This document shows, piece after piece, positions 21,041 to 23,621 of a stretch of DNA of 23,621 bases. Position 1 is the first letter of the stretch. Each line of letters starts with the position of its first letter. The stretch is from JAGQTE01 sp964648005 (GTDB lineage Bacteria > Actinomycetota > Acidimicrobiia > Acidimicrobiales > Acidimicrobilacustridaceae). The position numbers and the translations under genes were made by a program. The stretch lies in NCBI GenBank assembly GCA_964648005.1, contig CAZYKR010000029.1, forward strand, positions 1 through 23,621, given 5' to 3'. The notes beneath the pieces were generated by a model. The model saw nothing but the letters and a program-made list of their open reading frames with translations, did not search any database and was not told the DNA's origin.

Positions 21041-22282
21041 TCAGCGGGGGTGCCGTCCGGCGGCGGCCACGCGCCGCAGCAGCGATGCCATGGCGGCACC
21101 CGAGGCCGCCATCGAGTGGTGGGCCTCGAAGGCGGTGCGGGCGGCATCGCCCAGCGTCCGGCGCCGGGCGTCGTCGTCGAGCAGGTCGGCGACGGCGGCG
21201 CCCAGGGCCTCGGGGCTGTGCATCGGCACCACGATCCCGGTCTCGTCCGGGCGGACGACCTCACGGACACCGGCGAAGTCCGACGCCACCACCGGGACGG
21301 CCATCGCCATCGCCTCGAGCACCGCGCCGGGGCTGCCCTCGTACAGCGACGGCGCCACGAGCACGTCGGCCGCGCACAGCAGGTCGCCGATGTCGTCGCG
21401 GTGGCCCAGCAGCCGGGCGTGGTCGAGCAGGTCGAGGTCGGCGATGGCCTGCCGCAGCTCGCCGGAGGTGGCACCGTCCCGGCCGGCGATCAGCAGCGCC
21501 GCATCGGGATGGCGGGCTCGCACGATCGGGAGCGCCCGCACGGCGTCGAGGTGGCCCTTGGCGTACTCGTGGCGGCCGACGGCGAGCAGGACCGGCTGGG
21601 TCGCCGTGCAACCGAGCGCGGCGCGCGCTGCGGCCCGCCGAGCGGGGGTCGGCTCACCGAGGCGGCCGCGGTCGCGGCCCCGGTGGACGACGGTGATGCG
21701 TTGGCGTGGTACGCCGAGTGCCGCCACGGCCTGGGTCGCCACGGCCTCGCTGACGGCGTGGATGTGGGCGGTGAGGTGCCGTGCGGTGTAGCCGTCGATG
21801 GCCTGCACGGCGCGCAGCTTCGCCGGGTGCACCCGGCGGTCCTGGAGGCGAACCGGGAGGTAGGGCGGCGACGCCAGCGTGGTGAGCACCGGGATGTCGG
21901 TGCCCGCGGCGGCGAGACGACCGACGACGTCGGCCTCGAAGTGGGTGGTGTGCAGCAGCGCTGGATGCTCGGCGTGCAGGAGTCGGCGCATGCTCCGCAG
22001 GCGCGCGGCGCGCCCACGTCCCGGGACGGGCCGGATGTCCTCGCCGGCAGCCCGCAACGCCGCTTCGACACCCTCGGGACGGTCGTGGAAGCGGGCGACC
22101 ACACTGCGGATCCCGTGGCGGCGGTACTCGGGCAGCAGCTCGGCCAGCGATCGCTCGGCTCCACCCGTCCCCAGCCCCTCGATGAGGAACACGACCGTCA
22201 GTGGTGCGCCGTCGGCGGCGGTGTCGGCGGTGCCGCCGGCAGGGAAGGATCGGTCGGGGACGGGCGGTTCGGGTGTGGGCAT
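21041..22282 (-). CDS. GT4-family glycosyltransferase
   Basis: This 413-residue GT-B enzyme starts at the ATG at 22282; an in-frame GTG at 22312 would add ten residues rich in Cys, Arg and His and seems less likely. The donor and acceptor half contains GLGTGGAERSLAELL (36-50), with the GGAE motif common in GT4 enzymes that work on lipid-linked or surface sugars. The C-terminal half shows VGRHEYAKGH (235-244), LIAGRDG (264-270), and the nucleotide-sugar motif YEGSPGAVLEAM (314-325) with the classical E-x7-E pair Glu315 and Glu323. The first 26 residues are Pro/Asp/Ala-rich and look disordered. No clear ribosome-binding site or -10 hexamer precedes either start. It is divergent from the MBL-fold gene and convergent with the four-helix membrane protein. 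Confidence 0.9.
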   Translation of the reverse strand: MPTPEPPVPDRSFPAGGTADTAADGAPLTVVFLIEGLGTGGAERSLAELLPEYRRHGIRSVVARFHDRPEGVEAALRAAGEDIRPVPGRGRAARLRSMRRLLHAEHPALLHTTHFEADVVGRLAAAGTDIPVLTTLASPPYLPVRLQDRRVHPAKLRAVQAIDGYTARHLTAHIHAVSEAVATQAVAALGVPRQRITVVHRGRDRGRLGEPTPARRAAARAALGCTATQPVLLAVGRHEYAKGHLDAVRALPIVRARHPDAALLIAGRDGATSGELRQAIADLDLLDHARLLGHRDDIGDLLCAADVLVAPSLYEGSPGAVLEAMAMAVPVVASDFAGVREVVRPDETGIVVPMHSPEALGAAVADLLDDDARRRTLGDAARTAFEAHHSMAASGAAMASLLRRVAAAGRHPR

Positions 22283-22346
22283 CGAGCGGTGCGGTCGGCA
22301 GCGGCAGGCCACATCATGGACCGCCGGAGCCCGCGCGCGGTGCGTC

Positions 22347-22362
22347 TACACTCCGGCCCGTG
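22347..22362 (+). promoter_or_regulatory. Leaderless -10 element of the MBL-fold gene
   Basis: TACACT (22347-22352) lies seven bases before the GTG at 22360, and no Shine-Dalgarno sequence is present. The following nine bases, CTCCGGCCC counted from 22351, are identical to those before the zinc-ribbon start at 20463. Confidence 0.5.
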
Positions 22363-23621
22363 CAGGTGACGGCCACGGGCCACGCGGGGTTGGCGGTCCG
22401 CTCGGGTGACGCCATGGTGCTCGTCGATCCGTGGTTCTCGCCCTTCGGCGCCTTCGATGCCAGCTGGTTCGTGTTCCCGGACAACCTGGCCGTGCTCGAC
22501 GAACTGGACGTGCCCGACGCCGTGGTGATCACCCACGAGCACCTCGACCACCTCGATGCCTGGTACCTGGCGCAACTGCCGGCCGAGGTGCCGGTGATCA
22601 TCCCGAGCTACCCGTCGCCGATCCTGCGTCGGAAGGTCGCGGCGGCGGGACGCACGATCATCGCCGAGCTCGCGGACCGCGAGCGACGTGAGGTGGCTCC
22701 GGGCATCGGCGTGCGGTTCGTGCGGGAGGAGTCGCCGATGAACCACGACGCCGCCGTCGTGCTCGACACGCCCGACGGCAACGTGGTCGACCTCAACGAC
22801 GCCAGGATCTTCCCCGTGCAGCTCCGCGAGATCCGCGCCGAGCTCGGCGGCACCATCGACGTGCTGGCCCTGCAGGGATCGGGCGCGTCCTGGTACCCGC
22901 TGGTGTACGACTACCCGCCTGAACGGGTCGACGCCTTGTGTCGCGAGAAGCGCGCCACGAAGTTCTCCTACGTCGTGCGGGCCGTCGAGGTGGCCGAACC
23001 GCGCTTCGTCGTGCCGTTCGCCGGTCCCCCGTGCTTCCTGGACCCGGACCTGGCCTGGGTCAACGAGCAGATGGAGGCCGGCATCTTCCCCGACCAGCGC
23101 CAGGTCGCCGACCACCTCGCCGCGTCGGGGCACGACCAGGCCGTCGTGCTGCTGCCGGGTGAGTCGCTGGGTGTGCCGGACGGTGCGCTGACCCGACTCG
23201 AGCGCTGGCAGGGCTTCTGGGAAGGTGACCGGTCGGCCTACCTGGCCGACTACGCCGAACGGCGGCGCAGCGAGGTCGCGGCCGTGCTCGACGCCCATCC
23301 CGATCCCGACGCCGACCTCTTCGACGCCTTCGTCGAGCACGGCACGCAGCTCGTGGGCTGCAACGCCTACTGCAACGAGCGCATCGACATGCGCGTGGGG
23401 TTCGACGTGACCGGTCCCGGCGGTGGGGCGTGGCACATCGACTTCCGCCCGGGGCACGAGGGCGTCGGGCGGGGGTTGGACGACTGCGGCTACGTGTACA
23501 CCTTCGCGTCGCGTTGGCTGCCACCGATCCTGACGGGCGAGGTGCCGTGGGAGGACTTCTTCTTGTCGTTGCGCTTCCGCGCCCGGCGCGACCCCGACCT
23601 CTACAACGACCATCTGCTCGG
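22360..23621 (+). CDS. MBL-fold metallo-hydrolase, CMAH/UlaG-like (3' end outside window)
   Basis: The frame is open from the GTG at 22360 to the window end, 420 codons without a stop. The metallo-beta-lactamase metal motif is THEHLDHL, with His59, His61, Asp63 and His64. A further His129 (MNHDAA) and Asp147 (DLNDAR) complete the usual set. GHAGLAVRSG and LVDPWFSP at the start match the UlaG-like branch. The later FVVPFAGPPCFLDPDL stretch (about 209-224) resembles CMP-N-acetylneuraminate hydroxylase, whose MBL domain pairs with a Rieske centre. No Rieske CxH/CxxH pair is visible in this part; it could follow beyond the edge. A glycan-related oxidation role would fit the neighbouring glycosyltransferases and sulfotransferase, but this is inference. 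A leaderless -10 supports the start. Confidence 0.87.
   Translation, partial: MQVTATGHAGLAVRSGDAMVLVDPWFSPFGAFDASWFVFPDNLAVLDELDVPDAVVITHEHLDHLDAWYLAQLPAEVPVIIPSYPSPILRRKVAAAGRTIIAELADRERREVAPGIGVRFVREESPMNHDAAVVLDTPDGNVVDLNDARIFPVQLREIRAELGGTIDVLALQGSGASWYPLVYDYPPERVDALCREKRATKFSYVVRAVEVAEPRFVVPFAGPPCFLDPDLAWVNEQMEAGIFPDQRQVADHLAASGHDQAVVLLPGESLGVPDGALTRLERWQGFWEGDRSAYLADYAERRRSEVAAVLDAHPDPDADLFDAFVEHGTQLVGCNAYCNERIDMRVGFDVTGPGGGAWHIDFRPGHEGVGRGLDDCGYVYTFASRWLPPILTGEVPWEDFFLSLRFRARRDPDLYNDHLL

Noticed and set aside
18395..22282. A complete capsule or polysaccharide biosynthesis cluster.
   Set aside because: Two glycosyltransferases and a sulfotransferase are present, but no flippase, polymerase, export or sugar-nucleotide synthesis genes are visible.
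22198..23613. 471-codon minus-strand frame over the right end.
   Set aside because: Its product is a low-complexity Val/His/Arg-rich sequence, while the plus frame from 22360 has an intact HxHxDH metallo-hydrolase motif and no stop.

Overview
The window is very GC-rich, densely packed and uses many GTG starts. It carries 20 protein-coding genes: 18 complete, one cut by each edge. No rRNA, tRNA, CRISPR array, insertion sequence or phage segment was seen. The composition, the run of TetR regulators, the MmpL-type transporter, the MFE-2-like dehydrogenase, the DUF1996 protein and apparent leaderless starts point to a high-GC actinobacterium. I lean towards an Acidimicrobiia-like lineage, but this is family-level intuition and not proven. 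No gene-free stretch exceeds about 130 bases.

Layout. 1-1277 (+): tail of an unknown protein, coupled by ATGA to a membrane-anchored DUF1996 protein. 1278-2511 (-): a TetR regulator followed by a sterol-desaturase/fatty-acid-hydroxylase protein, with a palindrome inside the TetR promoter. 2620-4479 (+): a Tat-exported protein with phage-tail-fibre-like C-terminal modules. 4600-7074 (+): an MMPL/RND transporter. 7115-10310 (-): TetR, SGNH hydrolase lipoprotein and GNAT acetyltransferase as a tight operon, then an aldo/keto reductase with its own apparent promoter. 10386-13139 (+): an SRPBCC protein and a membrane-bound alkaline-phosphatase/sulfatase-superfamily protein. 13143-13994 (-): a PhyH-family dioxygenase, divergent from a GH4 glycosidase (14038-15489, +). 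Then on + come an MFE-2-like SDR (15617-16522) and TypA/BipA (16559-18391). 18395-20418 (-): glycosyltransferase and sulfotransferase operon. 20463-21040 (+): a tiny zinc-ribbon membrane protein coupled to a four-helix membrane protein. 21041-22282 (-): a second GT4 glycosyltransferase. 22360-end (+): an MBL-fold protein resembling the hydrolase part of CMP-Neu5Ac hydroxylase, cut by the window edge.

Themes. Lipid functions (desaturase, MMPL exporter, MFE-2-like SDR, PhyH, SRPBCC) and envelope or glycan functions (two GT4 enzymes, sulfotransferase, AP-superfamily membrane enzyme, GH4, CMAH-like protein) dominate. The 18.4-23.6 kb block could build or decorate a sulfated surface glycan or glycolipid; that is inference from neighbourhood only.

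The most consistent structural signal is regulatory. Five genes have a TANNNT hexamer 6-7 bases before their start codon, the signature expected of leaderless actinobacterial mRNAs. Convergent genes abut with 0 or 3 bases between stop codons at four junctions.
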